From contig JAEHOE010000122.1 of assembly GCA_016858145.1 (NCBI GenBank), forward strand, positions 1 through 64,000: a DNA stretch of 64,000 nt, written 5' to 3'. The first letter of the stretch is position 1; each line of letters begins with the position of its first letter. A program made the position numbers and the translations under genes. This DNA is from Edaphochlamys debaryana. Taxonomy: Eukaryota > Chlorophyta > Chlorophyceae > Chlamydomonadales. Of this stretch, positions 23,301-34,800 are shown in pieces. Below the pieces are notes generated by a model, which searched no databases, had not been told where the DNA came from, and saw only the letters and a program-made list of their open reading frames with translations.

Positions 23301-26300
23301 CCATGATAGCTCGTACGGCACACGTGCGCACAGGCCCCTGTCGTACGCCCCCGTACGGCCGTACCTTGAGGCTGTACTCCACGGAGGCGCTGGCCGCCAG
23401 CGTCACTCCAATGATGCGGGTGAAGGTAACGTCCAGGTCACCGAAGTCGGCCTGGGGGAGGGAGAGAACCCGACCCTGTGTGTGCACGTGCACCGGTCCA
23501 GCACTGCATCCACCGTCAGAGGAGTTCCCTCCCCGGCCCCCCCGGACGAGTCCCCTCACCCCCATTCCTTCTCCCCACTGCCCCCCCCCCCAAATCGCCT
23601 CCCCTCCTCCTCCCCCTCGCCTGCTCCCCTTCACCCCGCGTCGGCGCGATCCCGCTCAGCAACAAACACCCCTTCACCCACCCCCTCCCCTCTCCTCCAG
23701 CCCCATCCTCCCCCCTCTTCCACACGCCCCCCCCCCCCCGGCCCCTCACCCCCGGCAGCTTCAGCTCCAGTAACCCCTTCCCCCCGCGGGCCCCGCCCTC
23801 CCCAGCCCAATCCCAACCCCCTGCAGCCCCTTCCTCTCCTACCGCCTCATCCCTCGGCCCTCCCCTCCTCCCCCTTTTCCTGCACCCCTCCCACCCCCCC
23901 CTCACCCCCGGCAGCGCCAGCTCCAGCACCGCCTCCAGCTCCACCCCCGCTCCCACGCCGTGTCAAAACACACCCTCCCCCCTCTCCCCTGCCCTCACAC
24001 CCCCGGCAGCGCCAGCTCCAGCACCGCCTCCGGCTCCATCCCGGCTCCCACGCCGTGTCAAAACACACCCTCCCCTCACCCCTCCCACCCCCCCTTACCC
24101 CCGGCAGCGCCAGCTCCAGCACGGCCTCCGGCTCCATCCCCGCTCCCACGCCGTGTCAAAACACACACTCCCCTCACCCCTCCACCCCCCCTCACCCCCG
24201 GCAGCGCCAGCTCCAGCACCGCCTCCGGCTCCATCCCCGCTCCCACGCCGTGTCAAAACACACCCTCCCCTCACCCCTCCCACCCCCCCTCACCCCCGGC
24301 AGCGCCAGCTCCAGCACCGCCTCCGGCTCCATCCCCGCTCCCACGCCGTGTCAAAACACACCCTCCCCTCACCCCTCCCACCCCCCCTCACCCCCGGCAG
24401 CGCCAGCTCCAGCACCGCCTCCGGCTCCATCCCCGCTCCCACGCCGTGTCAAAACACACCCTCCCCTCACCCCTCCCACCCCCCCTCACCCCCGGCAGCG
24501 CCAGCTCCAGCACCGCCTCCGGCTCCATCCCCGCTCCCACGCCGTGTCAAAACACACCCTCCCCTCACCCCTCCCACCCCCCCTCACCCCCGGCAGCGCC
24601 AGCTCCAGCACCGCCTCCGGCTCCATCCCCGCTCCCACGCCTTGTCAAAACACACCCTCCCCTCACCCCTCCCACCCCCCTCACCCCCGGCAGCGCCAGC
24701 TCCAGCACCGCCTCCGGCTCCATCCCCGCTCCCACGCCGTGTCAAAACACACCCTCCCCTCACCCCTCCCACCCCCCCTCACCCCCGGCAGCGCCAGCTC
24801 CAGCACCGCCTCCGGCTCCATCCCCGCTCCCACGCCGTGTCAAAACACACCCTCCCCTCACCCCTCCCACCCCCCCTCACCCCCGGCAGCGCCAGCTCCA
24901 GCACCGCCTCCGGCTCCACGGCGCACAGCAGCGCCAGCACCGCACTGCTGCCGGCCAGCACCGTGAAGGCCTGGGCCTGGCGGGCAGAGGTGGAGAAGAG
25001 GTCTGCGGGGGGAAAGGGGGCGATGTGGGTCGGGCGGGGCGGGGCGGGGGCAGGATGTGGGTCGGGTGGGGCGGGGCGGGGGCAGGATGTGGGTCGGGCG
25101 GGGCGGGGCTGCACAGCCGTGTGCAGGGGGGCAGCCTCAGCGGCTCTGGCCAGCCCCCACCCGGCAGGAGTGGTCACCCGCTTGCACGCCCCTGGCCGCC
25201 CGGGCCTGATTACCCCGCCCCTCCAGTCCTTGGCCTTTCCCCATGCCCTCCTCAGCCTCGTGTCCGTCAGGGACCAAGCCCCGTCACGGAGCTCCGGTAG
25301 CAGAGCCGCCCCTGGGCCACACGGGCCCTGTCCCTTCCTTCGATGGGTCACTGCTAGAGGCCACACACCCCTCCTCGCAGGCATGGCCTCCCTCTTCCAA
25401 GGCGGGCCCTTTCCTTGGCTCTTAGCAATTCCAAGAGTCCCCAATACGCGCGTGCTCACGCAGCCGCTCTCACGCACCGACGATATCCAGGGTGGGCAGC
25501 GAGAGGGGTTCCGCCCGGGAGCCCTCGTCCATGGAGGAAGAGGAAGACATGGAGGCGCCGCTGTCACCCGCGAAGGGGCGCTCGGGGTCCCGGGGGCGGG
25601 GCGGGGGCTGCTCCGCGGCGGTGGTGGGGGTGGTGGCGGGGAGGATGAAGGGCGCGGAGGAGGAGGAGGGGGCGGAGGGGGAGGGGGAGGGGGAGGCGGG
25701 GGCGTCCACGCTGCTCTCCACCTCGGCGCGCCAGTTGGGGCGGGCCGCGGGGACCTGTGTGCCGTGCGGGTGGGGGGGGTGGGAATTGGGTTGGGGGTTG
25801 GGGAGTGGGGGGTGGGGGCATCGGTGATGGGGGCATGGCATGGAAGGGGGTTGGTGGGTGGGTTGGACGGGGGCCGGGGACGCGGGGGGGAGGGAGTCGG
25901 AGCCGTCGTGCGAAGGCGCTACCCACGCGCTCGCCACAGCCGCCTCCCTTGGACGCTAGCACCTTCCCTGAGTTTCCTGACTTGTGAAACTATCTGGCCC
26001 CTGACAAGATGGACTCCTGCCTCGGCTTAACGCTCACCAGGCGTGCTAGCCGCTGGCAGCGTGCCACCCGGCCTGCGAGGGGTGGGGGTGAGCGGGTGGG
26101 GCCGGGGGGATGCGTGTCAGGTGAAGCCGCACTAGACACTGACTAGGGACTGATAGAACACGTCCTAGAGCCTCGTAAAGGGCTCAACCGTCTAGGCAGC
26201 AGTGCCGATGATTCGTGGCCATCCCGATGGCCCGCACCGGCCTCGGGCTAAGTCCGGCCGACGTGAAACCCACCACTGGTATACGGCGTACGTGAGAGGC

Positions 26301-26334
26301 CCAAGCTGCCGTTATGCAGCGCGAGGGCTGGCAT
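20350..26334 (-). CDS. Unrecognised plastid-targeted multi-pass membrane protein
   Basis: Thirteen exons: 26334-26292, 26072-26038, 25754-25478, 25002-24881, 23451-23365, 23103-23053, 22570-22432, 22155-22019, 21687-21586, 21351-21297, 21085-21043, 20886-20794, 20371-20350; 401 residues, phase closed throughout. The start was chosen because MPALALHNGSLGLSRR joined to VARCQRLARL makes a basic, transit-peptide-like N terminus and puts exon 3 in frame. Residues about 30-115 are Ser/Pro/Glu-rich and disordered. Hydrophobic spans follow: AFTVLAGSSAVLALLCAVEP, TRIIGVTLAASASVEYSL, SAGFLAVFLANLPATAGLWA plus MGYLVAAVGSMAVNLAV, WGYAACTALYLLTVAACFA, GFLLAAVMSWVL, and LSNLVGSLGIASFALYT near the end; polar C terminus YTTEKK. 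Probably a thylakoid or envelope protein. I do not recognise the family. The exon 7 acceptor is an unusual CAAG. Confidence 0.65.
22366..22390 (-). repeat. Donor echo of membrane-protein exon 7
   Basis: Minus strand: GCCTGGCGGGTGAGAGCGG copies the exon end AACCTGGCG|G plus donor GTGAGAGC. The copied junction (22371) is 61 bp downstream of the real one (22432). Confidence 0.6.
22655..22692 (-). repeat. Acceptor echo of membrane-protein exon 7
   Basis: Minus strand GTAG|GCCGGCTGTGCC...CTCAAGTCCGCCGG repeats the first ~30 nt of exon 7. The copy starts at 22687, 117 bp upstream of the real exon start (22570). The copied acceptor (TAG) looks better than the real CAAG. Confidence 0.65.
22936..22960 (-). 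repeat. Donor echo of membrane-protein exon 6
   Basis: Minus strand CTACCAGCGCCTCATG|GTGG copies the exon end (TYQRLM) and donor. The copied junction at 22941 is 112 bp from the real one at 23053. It is in the same intron as the exon 7 acceptor echo. Confidence 0.7.
23883..24929 (-). repeat. 98-bp tandem array, 11 copies, built on the end of exon 4 and its donor
   Basis: The anchor word GCAGCGCCAGCTCCAGCA occurs at 23911, 24006, 24104, 24201, 24299, 24397, 24495, 24593, 24690, 24788 and 24886, a spacing of 95-98 bp. The copy at 24886 is the real 3' end of exon 4 (VEPEAVLELALPG, junction 24881). The other ten sit in the following intron; each carries (M/V)EPEAVLELALPG-like sequence, a GTGAGG or GTAAGG donor, and a spacer with TTTTGACACGG. 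Copies are nearly identical, so the array is young or homogenised. One weaker, further copy may lie at about 23750-23775. A unit of 98 is not a multiple of three, so the array cannot be translated through in one frame. Confidence 0.92.
25019..25108. repeat. Three tandem ~32-36-bp units with GATGTGGGTCGG
   Basis: Three copies of GATGTGGGTCGGGYGGGGCGGGGC with a GGGGGCAG linker lie in intron 3 of the membrane-protein gene. The word GATGTGGGTCGG also occurs in spacers and introns at 18566, 30056 and 30107. Confidence 0.8.
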
Positions 26335-27547
26335 TCTTACGCGCGTGCAAGCGATGGAGGGTTCTGCTTCTACAGGCGCGCTGCCCTGTAACGACCTCTT
26401 AAGTGTGTTAGCTGGCTAGCGTGAACAAAATGCGACTCTCAACTCTGTGCGTGCGAGCGAGCGGCTGTGAACGCCACACTACCCTCACCTGGACGCGGCA
26501 GCCACTGAAGCGCTCTGGGGCCACGTCGTCTGCTTGCAAGGATTTGCTTGTGTTCAACTGGTGCACGTTGTGCTGGATAGGCACGACTAGGTCCCATGGG
26601 TCAAAGACCTTGTGCGGGTTTGGGCTCCCCTGCGCTGGGAAGGCCCCGTTTGTGCCACCCCGTGTCCTGTGGTAACCCGCCTCTCCACTTCCGTGCTTCC
26701 ACGATCCCACCCGTCCGTTCAAAAGTGCCCCGTCCTGCCGGTCGCTGCAACTCCAGTTTACTGAGTTTTCGAACGGGTTGAACCCCACCGTTGTCCCCTT
26801 CGCTGCCTTGTTGACAGACTCCCACACCCGGTCCAAATACCCTTACCGGCCTTACATACGCCTGTTTCCTCAGTCCTTCATCAACGGAGATGGTGATGTG
26901 CGGAGCTATACCTGACCAGCACAACCTTCTCATACGTGGGACGAAGGGACGAAGACAAACGAGATTGCAGAGTCCGCTTGATTGCGGAAATGGATAGCTT
27001 GGCAACAGCATGGCGCTGCTGCCCCGCATCATGCACACTAAGCCTTCAGAAGCGCACACCAGCACACAACCCTGCTGCGGAGGGATTATCCACCCCCGGT
27101 GGTAAGCCAATTCGGCTCAGCCCCGACCCGCATACACGACAGTGCACTGTGCGCGTGTTAATCATCCCATTCGTGCGTACTGCGCAACCCTTGGGTGACG
27201 TACACTGCTCCACAGGAGCCAGACACCACCCACCACACACACGACCCACGCCGCTTGGTCGCATACCCAGGTAAGACGCATGCCATGAAGTCATGTATCC
27301 ACGCCACCATTGCGTTATCTGAGCGAGCTAAGCAATGTGCTGAGCCACACTTGCTTATTCTTGCACGCCACACACGCCCATCCCACCCATGCTGATCAGG
27401 CTGCAGACGGCCATACTGTGTGTATGGCCCCTGCCCCACGCGCCACCCCGCTCGCACAAATCACTTGGCACACTCTTCACCCACCGCAAGGACACAAGAA
27501 TAACCTCCTTGCCGAATGACTGCAATGCTAGTAACGGTGGTAATCGT
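26335..27547. other. Spacer between two minus-strand genes
   Basis: Holds the promoter of the membrane-protein gene and the 3' UTR of the small plastid protein gene ending at 27548. TTACA at 26852-26856 (TGTAA on minus) is a possible poly(A) signal, about 690 nt past that stop. Lower G+C than neighbouring exons. No supported exon. Confidence 0.4.
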
Positions 27548-28189
27548 TTATGCCTTCTTGGCCTTCTCGGCCGCCTGCGAGGCGGCGTGCTTGGCGCGGG
27601 CCTCGTTGATGAGCTTCATTTGCGTCTGGTAGCCGTAGATGGGCATGGCAGCCGCCGCCAGCATGACGGGCAGGAGGGCCACGGGGAAGCCGCTGCCAGA
27701 GGCTGCAGGGGGAGGAGACGGGGAGGGGTGGGAGGGGTGGGGTAAGCGGCAGCTTGGGAGAGAGGGACGAACGGGCTGACAAGGACAAGTGGCAAGCTGG
27801 CTGAGTCCCAAGCGAGGTCATGCATTCACAGAGTGGCTGAGCAAGTAACGGATGATGGGCAGGGGCTGAACTCACGAGCTGGGGCAGCGGTGCCGGAGGT
27901 GCCCGAGGGGGTCTGCGCGGCGGTGTTGGCGCGGACGTCGGCTGCGGGAGATGGGTAGGGGCGCGCAAAGGGGGAAAGGGTGAGGAAACACCGAGCGTGC
28001 GGATGGACACGGCAGGCCCCGTGAAGGCAGGGATAGGGTGGGAAAGAGGGGCCGCTGCATACGGATTCGCACACGGGTAACCTTAGCCTTCAGGGTTTTG
28101 GCTGAGGACTCACGCTTGCGAGAGCGGGAGCTCTGGGGGCGGAAGCTCGGGCGGCCGGCGGGGACAATCGGGCGGATGACGAAGGCCAT
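27548..28189 (-). CDS. Small single-span plastid protein, paralog A
   Basis: Three exons: 28189-28114, 27941-27876 and 27702-27548; 98 residues. Residues 1 to about 32 look like a transit peptide (MAFVIRPIVPAGRPSFRPQS, ending near DVRA). The mature part is SGFPVALLPVMLAAAAMPIY followed by GYQTQMKLINEARAKH and a Lys/Ala-rich tail, that is, one short membrane span and a charged helix. The neighbour at 29831-30862 is a clear paralog, sharing SGFP, AAAAMPIYGYQ and EAR, with introns 1 and 2 at the same positions and phases. A thylakoid location is likely by analogy with other small single-span photosynthetic subunits, but I cannot name the family. Confidence 0.75.
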
Positions 28190-29830
28190 CTTGGAGCTCG
28201 ACTGCGGGCCAAACGACACATGAGGGTGGGGAGAAGTCAGCGATACTGAATCAGGCTCAGGCCTGGCGGCCAACGAGTAAAAGTCTAGGCGTTTCGGAGC
28301 ACGCATGTCAGCACGCAGAACGTGGCGCCTCTCGGCCTCCAGGGCTCGGAGTAGGGCTCGGAGATATCCAAGAATCCTGTAAGGACTCGCGGTCGGCCAT
28401 AGTATCTTGCCGAGGGCTAGGGTTGACCGCAAGCCCTGCGACACCAGCCGTGGCCGACAATCGCGCGCGAGGGCTGTGCCGTTCGCACCGGCCCTGTCCG
28501 GGTGTCTACAACTAGGAGACGAGGCACCCCGCACGAGCTCGCCGCAGGTTGCGTCGTGGCAGGCTCACCTCGGGTGATGCGGGACTTGGGGGGGCTTGGC
28601 GTCGACGGCGGGCGACGAGAGGCAGGTAATAAGCTAGAGAGACGGGCTTTGTCGGAATGTATGTTGTGGCTGTGCGGGAGCGTCTGAGGGCGTCTATATC
28701 CATAATTGCGAAATGCCGTACAATCCGCCAATGCGCTTTTTGCGGGCTCGGCTTCCGGAAGCCCCACATCGCGGCCTTTTATGCTCCGACAGCTCCAGAA
28801 TGCCAGCATCCGCTAGATGCAATGCACCTGTGCCAGTCGAAGAGGCAGGGTTTGAGAGAGGGCGTGACATGCTGCCGCGCAACACGATTCTCGCGGCACG
28901 TTTTCTCGCCACGCGTAGGTCAGCCCTGGCGCTTAGGCTCCAGCTGTTCTATCACGTCGCGCATTGATGCTGGGAGCGCCGGAGTGATGCGATGACGCGA
29001 TGGCCGAGTCAGTTGCAGGTAGCCACATGAACCCGGGCCGTGCTCTGCGGGTTTCGGCGCCCCCCAGGCGCCCCCGACCTTGTCCTCCGCCTTCCCAGGC
29101 ACCCTGCATACCCCTTATTACATGTTTCAACTGGCTGCTGCGTTCCCTCTTCAGTGTCTTGGCCCCAGCCCTCCCACGCGCACGCCAGCCCTGACCGCTA
29201 TTTCCGTCGGCCAGTAACCCCCGGACCCCGGCTGAACCCCTCCTGCCTCTGGTAGTTGGTCTGTACTCGTGCAAAGTGCTTCCCGCGCCGGGGCTTCTGA
29301 GACTGCTGCCAGGCCTCTCACACGGTAGGCTGACGCAATCACGGTACACTGGTGCAGGGGACAGTATGGGATGTTACAGCGGCAGACTTGCCCTCCACCA
29401 ATACGGCGAAGCAATACCGATACAGTCAATTCCTCAGCACGCAACGTGCACAGTGTCCAAGCCGATGCTGTTTGGGGCACTCTGTCGTCCTCAACGCGGC
29501 GCACCCCGCTGTGACGTGCACATACACACGGTAATCCTCGGTAATGATTCCCTGCCACAGTGATGTCATATCATGGCCATGTATCCTCTCCTGCGCCGCC
29601 CCGATGGCGAGCCACGGGTATGGAGTGGACCGGTGCAGCAGCGGTTTGTTGGTTTGGCGGCCATGTGAGCCACGCACATTATATTATGTTGAGAGGTGCA
29701 GCCAAGTCCACGCCACTCTCGCGCACGCGCACCCCTCTCCGGCAGGTCACCTCAGCAACACAGGGTGTGGCACCTTATCGTATATGTACGTGTTGCCGAG
29801 GACCGCCAGCTGTGTGGTACATGGGCGCCC
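28190..29830. other. Spacer between paralogs A and B
   Basis: Promoter of paralog A and 3' UTR of paralog B. TTACA at 29369-29373 (TGTAA on minus) is a plausible poly(A) signal for B. No exon could be supported on either strand. Confidence 0.4.
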
Positions 29831-30862
29831 TCACTTCTTGGCGACGGCGGGCTTGGGGGCGCCCTTGGACGCCTCGTAGCGGGCGCGCGCCTCCGCAATC
29901 TCCTTGGACTGCTTCTGGTAGCCTGTGGCGATGCACACGAGGGGGATGGGATGGCGTGAGGAGTGATGTGGCGATGTAATGGCGAGAAGGTTTCGTGTGG
30001 AGGCGGGCGACATCAGCTGGGACGGGGGGAGCAGGCAGAAGCCAAGCGCGCGGCGATGTGGGTCGGGCTAGAGGGGCGGGCTAGAGGGGCGGGCACGGTG
30101 CTGAGCCTGATGTGGGTCGGACGGCCAACCGGCCCCGACGAGTCCAGCACGCCCCACAGTCACGTGGCTATGGCGGCAGCGATGTGGTTGTGGCATGGTC
30201 TCCATGCCCCAACCACCACACCTCATGCTACGAGGACGCCAATGGGGGTTGCAACCCGTATGCCCACAAGTCTAATGCAGCTTTTCAGGGGAAGTGTCCG
30301 TGAACTTACCGTAAATGGGCATGGCGGCGGCAGCGATGAGGAGAGGCGCGCACCAGAGAGGGAAGCCGCTGGTTTGGACTGCAAGGATAAGGGTAAGGGT
30401 TCGCAGGCGCTCAGCACTTGCGACCGGTTGGAGGGCTGGGCGTGCTCAAGGCATAGGCGGATACTCGACCGGCGTATCCACTCACAGGCTTGCCAATGCA
30501 ACAGCTCGAATCCCACGCCAGAGGGCAATGTCATGGGAGTACTCACCCGTCGGGGCAGGGGCGGTGGCGGAGCGCACACGCACGTCGGCTGCGGGGGAGG
30601 GGGGACACACGGGGGGAACGTGCGAAGTCAACCGCTGGCACGGACGTAGGTGACCATACGTCCCCTGTAACCAGCCCAATCAAGGTCATCAGCGGAAAGC
30701 TGCCGTGTGGTCAATGCGCGTGTGAACGGTCGTCGTAAAGGCGCTGCGGCCGCGACGAAACTGGCGCCATCGCAGCGCAAGTCCAGACTCACGCTTGCGC
30801 GAGCGCGCGGTCTCAGGGCGGAAGTTGGGGCGAGCCAAGAACGGGCGGCTGACGAAGTCCAT
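29831..30862 (-). CDS. Small single-span plastid protein, paralog B
   Basis: Four exons: 30862-30793, 30588-30547, 30378-30310 and 29922-29831; 90 residues, phases consistent (each intron after the first base of a codon). The N terminus (MDFVSRPFLARPNFRPETAR) is a transit peptide. The mature part has TSGFPLWCAPLLIAAAAMPI, then YGYQKQSKEIAEARARYEAS and a Lys-rich end. It is the tandem paralog of the gene at 27548-28189. Introns 1 and 2 match that gene; the third, splitting the Gly codon of PIYGYQ, is missing there, so one intron was gained or lost after the duplication. Family not recognised. Confidence 0.75.
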
Positions 30863-31887
30863 CCTGCAAGGGCAGGAAAGGGGCCGAGGCGGGGCCAAAA
30901 AGCGTCAGCGTCAATTGCGGATGCGTTGGCTCGCGCTTTCCAGAAGCGGGCCAGCAACGGCTAGGCCGCGTGGCCTGAGGGCCTTGCGCTGATAGGACGT
31001 GTAAGATGCCATCTGAGAAGCCCGCAATGCGGGGAGACCACGGCAGACTGCAACCGCAACACCGATGCACCCAGAGTCGCTTCCGCAGCACGCAGCGGGC
31101 CCACCCCGCCCCTCAAGAGAACCGTGACCGCTCCCAAAGCCCAAAGCGACCGGTCGTGGGCGGATACAGTGCGTCTCTGCTCACCTGGAGGGGCCGACGA
31201 CGAGCTTCCGAAACCTTGACTCGCGCGCGGGGACTCGAGAACGCAGGCCTGAGCGCTGAGCGTTGGTGGAGTTGTCTCTGTATTGCAATGGCGATCACCG
31301 GGGCTCGCGCGTGATAAATAAGCGTTTCAGCGACTGTACGGGAGCTCTCGATGCGCCGGGTCTAGAATCGGCGAGCGTTGGCTGCGCGATGGGAAGGGAA
31401 CGGCGCCCCGACATAGCGCAGCGCTTGGGCCATCAAATGCAGGCGCTCGGCGCTTGTGGGTCGGCAGCGCGGCTCATGGCTTGCATGCTTACACGTGCCG
31501 AGAACGCGAGCTTTTGCCTGGCCACATCGTTGGTATGATGAGTTGCAGGGCGCGGGGTTGCGCAACTCGGTGACATCACGCCACCTGCACTTGAGTTCGC
31601 CTGAGGCTGGGGGCCTGCTTCCGGGAGCCAAGGAGAGGACTCCCCTCAAGTCTCCACAGAGTGCCGGGCTGTGCCGCACCCCGACGTCCTCTCAAGGACT
31701 TGGATGGCCATGCAGCTTTGCAAGCTTCGCGGATGCCATGCCCAACACCACGCTGTAGCCAAGGCTTACAGACACAAGTCTCGTGCCACGCTGCCACCGC
31801 TGCCGGGTGGCAGGGGCCGTCAGCCCGACCGATCGCCCCACCGCACGCCATGGCCACCCCTCTCTCTGACCGCTCCTCCCTTCCTCC
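30863..31887. other. Spacer: promoter of paralog B and NOC3 3' UTR
   Basis: TTACA at 31766-31770 is TGTAA on the minus strand, 118 nt past the NOC3 stop, and is a good poly(A) signal. No supported exon elsewhere. Confidence 0.45.
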
Positions 31888-34800
31888 CTACCGCCGGGCC
31901 TTGCCCACCCGCCCCTGCCCCTGCGCCTGCCCCTGCGCCGCCCCCGCCGCAGCTGACGGCACCCCCGCCCCCAGCCCCCCCAGCCCCGCCTGCCGCTGCT
32001 GCAGATGGATGTGGAAGCGCTTCAGCCGCTCCACCGCCGCCGCCTTCTCCCGCCTCAGCACACGGTTGTCTGAGAACCGCCTAGCCTCCAGAAACATCCG
32101 CCGTAGGGAAGAGCCCACCACCGCCTCCGCCTCGGCACCGGCCTCGTTGGCGCCGGCGCCGGAGGTTGCCGCGCCGTTGCTGAGGGCCCGCTGCCGGCGG
32201 GCGTCGGCGTCGGAGCTGCCGGAAGCTGCCAGATCCAGATCCAGATCCGCGACGTCGGCGGCGGTGAATCCGGGCGCGTCGTCGTCCGAATCCACGCCCA
32301 GCCCCACCCAGCTGCCGCCAGCTGCCGTGTACTCCAGCCCCTGTCGCGCCACCTCCTCCAGGAACTCCTCCGACAGCTCCGCCGCGCCTCCGCCGCCGCG
32401 ACGGTTCCTCTTCTTACCCCCGCCGCCGCCGCCGCCGCCGGAGCGGCGCGGCTTGTGCGGCGGCGGCCGGATCAGGCCGCGAGATGTGTCGTACGCCTCC
32501 GCCAGCTCCGTGATCGTGGCGGGGGTCCCGAGCGGGCCCGACAGCGCGATCGCGCCGCCGGCGGTTGACCCGCCGCCACCGGAGGCGGCGGCGCCGGGCC
32601 GTAACGCCAGCAGCGACGCTGCCGCCGCCGCCAGGTGCGGGTGCACGTGGGGCTGGGCGCCCGACGCGTGGCAGATCTCCCACAGCGTCGTGGACAGGGC
32701 GCCCGCCTCTGAGGGGTCCGTACTCCAGGGGTCGTACGTACGGCCGCCAACGGTGGGCGCCTCGCCCTCGTACTCGAGCATGTTGGCCAGGCGGGGGTAG
32801 CGCCGCAGCATCCTGGTGGGTGAGGGTCACGTGGGGGGGTACGCGAGGGTTACGTCGAGGGTTTCTTGAGTATGGCGGTTGACGGGCGAAGGGTACGTTC
32901 CCGGGGGACAACGTCGTGTCCGGAGCGCGCAACAAGCAAAAATACAAGCACAACACGGCAGCCGCAGCCGCACTGCCGCAGCCGCAACCACAACCGCAAC
33001 CACGCAAGCCCGCTCCCACCTGCCGACCGCCGCCCACAGCGCCATGGCCTCCCCGGGCCCCGCGTGCAGCGCCGCCGAGGCCATGCGCTTGGTGAAGGCC
33101 GCCGCGCGCTGCATGTCGGGCTGGCGGGGGTCCACCAGCAGCGCCTCGAGCACACCGGCCAGGCAGGCGGCGGCGGAGGGGGTTGCGGAGGAGTCCTGGG
33201 GTGGGAAAGGGGAGGGAGATGGGGTGGAGGGGGAGGGGGGGGGGTGGAGGGGGGAGGGGGGGGCGGTGCAAGAGGAGGAGAGATGCTCCCGAGCCCCGAC
33301 CAACGAGTGAGTGCGTTTCAGGGTGTTCAGGTGCCTCCTCCTCCTCCGCCGCCTCTCCGCCCCCTTAGCCGGCCGGGCAGGCGCCTGCGTGGAGCCTCCT
33401 TCTTGACCCTCCCCCCTGCCCCTTGCCATTCCTGACCCCCCCCCCCCCTTGCCCCCCAGCGGCTGCCCCTACGGCCCCCTCAGCCCCACCTGGCCCGGGG
33501 GCGGCGGGGCGCTGGCCGAGTCAGCATCCGCCGCCTGGCAGGCGGCGGCGGCCGCAAAGTCGGCTGCGTCGTCCGCCTCGTCGTCCTCGTCATCCGCGGC
33601 GGTTGGCGGTTGGTCGTTGGCGGCGGCGCCGTTGGGCTGGATGGGCGCGGGGTCGTTGGAGAGGAGGCTGTGTAATGGCACCTGAGAGAGGAGGGGAGGT
33701 ATCGGTAAGCAAGCAGCTTGATAATACAAGTGTGCGTGCCCCATCCAAACTCCAACCCCATTGCACAGCTAACAGCAAGTGCATGCCGTACAAACCTGCA
33801 GCAGGATGTCGTACAGCTGCACGTACAGCTCCCGGCGGTCCACGTTGAGCGCCTCGCCCTGGCCCTGGGGGTGTGTGGTACGGCAGCATGGGGGGACGGA
33901 GGGGTTGGGAGGTGGGGACCTGACCAGCGCACCCAACTGCCTTCTGGGCGCCCCGCCACCGCACACTGCCGTACAAACGCCACCGCACACTGCCGTACAC
34001 GTGCCGTACCTTGAGCAGCGCGGCGATGGTGGCCAGCAGCCTGAGCCGCTCGTTGAGCGGCAGCCCGGGGCCCGACAGCAGATCCATGAAGCAGGCCATG
34101 AGATCTGCCATGTAGTCCACACTGATCAGGTGCGTGTACCTGACGGGGGGGGGTGGATCAGGGGGGGGTGGATCAGGGGGGGGGATACAGGGGAGGGTAG
34201 ATGAGTGGGTCCGACGCGGCAACCGGTTGGTGGCGCTGGGGTGGTGAGGCAGCGCTCTGGTGCCCGCCCCGCCCCGCCCCTTCCCGCGCCCCCCCCCAGC
34301 TTCCACCCCCAGCTTCCACCCCCCACCCCCCCACCCCGCCCCACCTGGCCAGTCCGTCCAGCACCGCGTGCAGCAGCGGGCACTTCTTGAGCAGCCGGGT
34401 GCGGGACCAGGCCAAGCCCAGGCTGCAGCTGGCAACCGCGTCGCCACCCGGCGGCCCCGCCGCCCCCGCCCCCGCCCCCGCCCCCGGCCCCGCCCCCGCC
34501 CCTGCCCGGCTGCTGCCGCCGCTGCCGCTGCCGCCCGCCGGCCCCTCGCCCGCTCCCGACAGGTCCGCGCTGCCGGCCTGCCCCCGGCCCAGCCCCACGG
34601 CGCATGCGTGCTTGAGGACCCGGAAGTAGACCTCGAACAGGGCCTCGAGCATGGCGCTCTGGGGGGGGGAGGGGTAGGGTAAGGGGGGGGGGTAGGGTGA
34701 GAGGGTGAGGATAGGGGGTGAGTTGGAACAAGCGGAGGGGGGGGGGTAGGCCTCGAACGGGGCCTCGAACATGGTGCTCTGGGGGTGGGGGGGAGGGGGG

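Noticed and set aside
23883..24929. CRISPR array
   Set aside because: Units are contiguous 98-bp repeats with no variable spacers, inside an intron of a eukaryotic gene.
23478..26030. Very long plus-strand open frames (up to 850 codons) over the 98-bp array
   Set aside because: They are made of repeat and intron sequence on the strand opposite a well-phased gene; the Pro/Ser/Ala composition comes from C-rich DNA.
28190..29830. Possible third paralog between genes A and B
   Set aside because: No SGFP, AAAAMPIY or transit-like segment was found in any frame.
31661..32800. 379-codon plus-strand ORF
   Set aside because: Antisense shadow of the last NOC3 exon; codon use and similarity favour NOC3.
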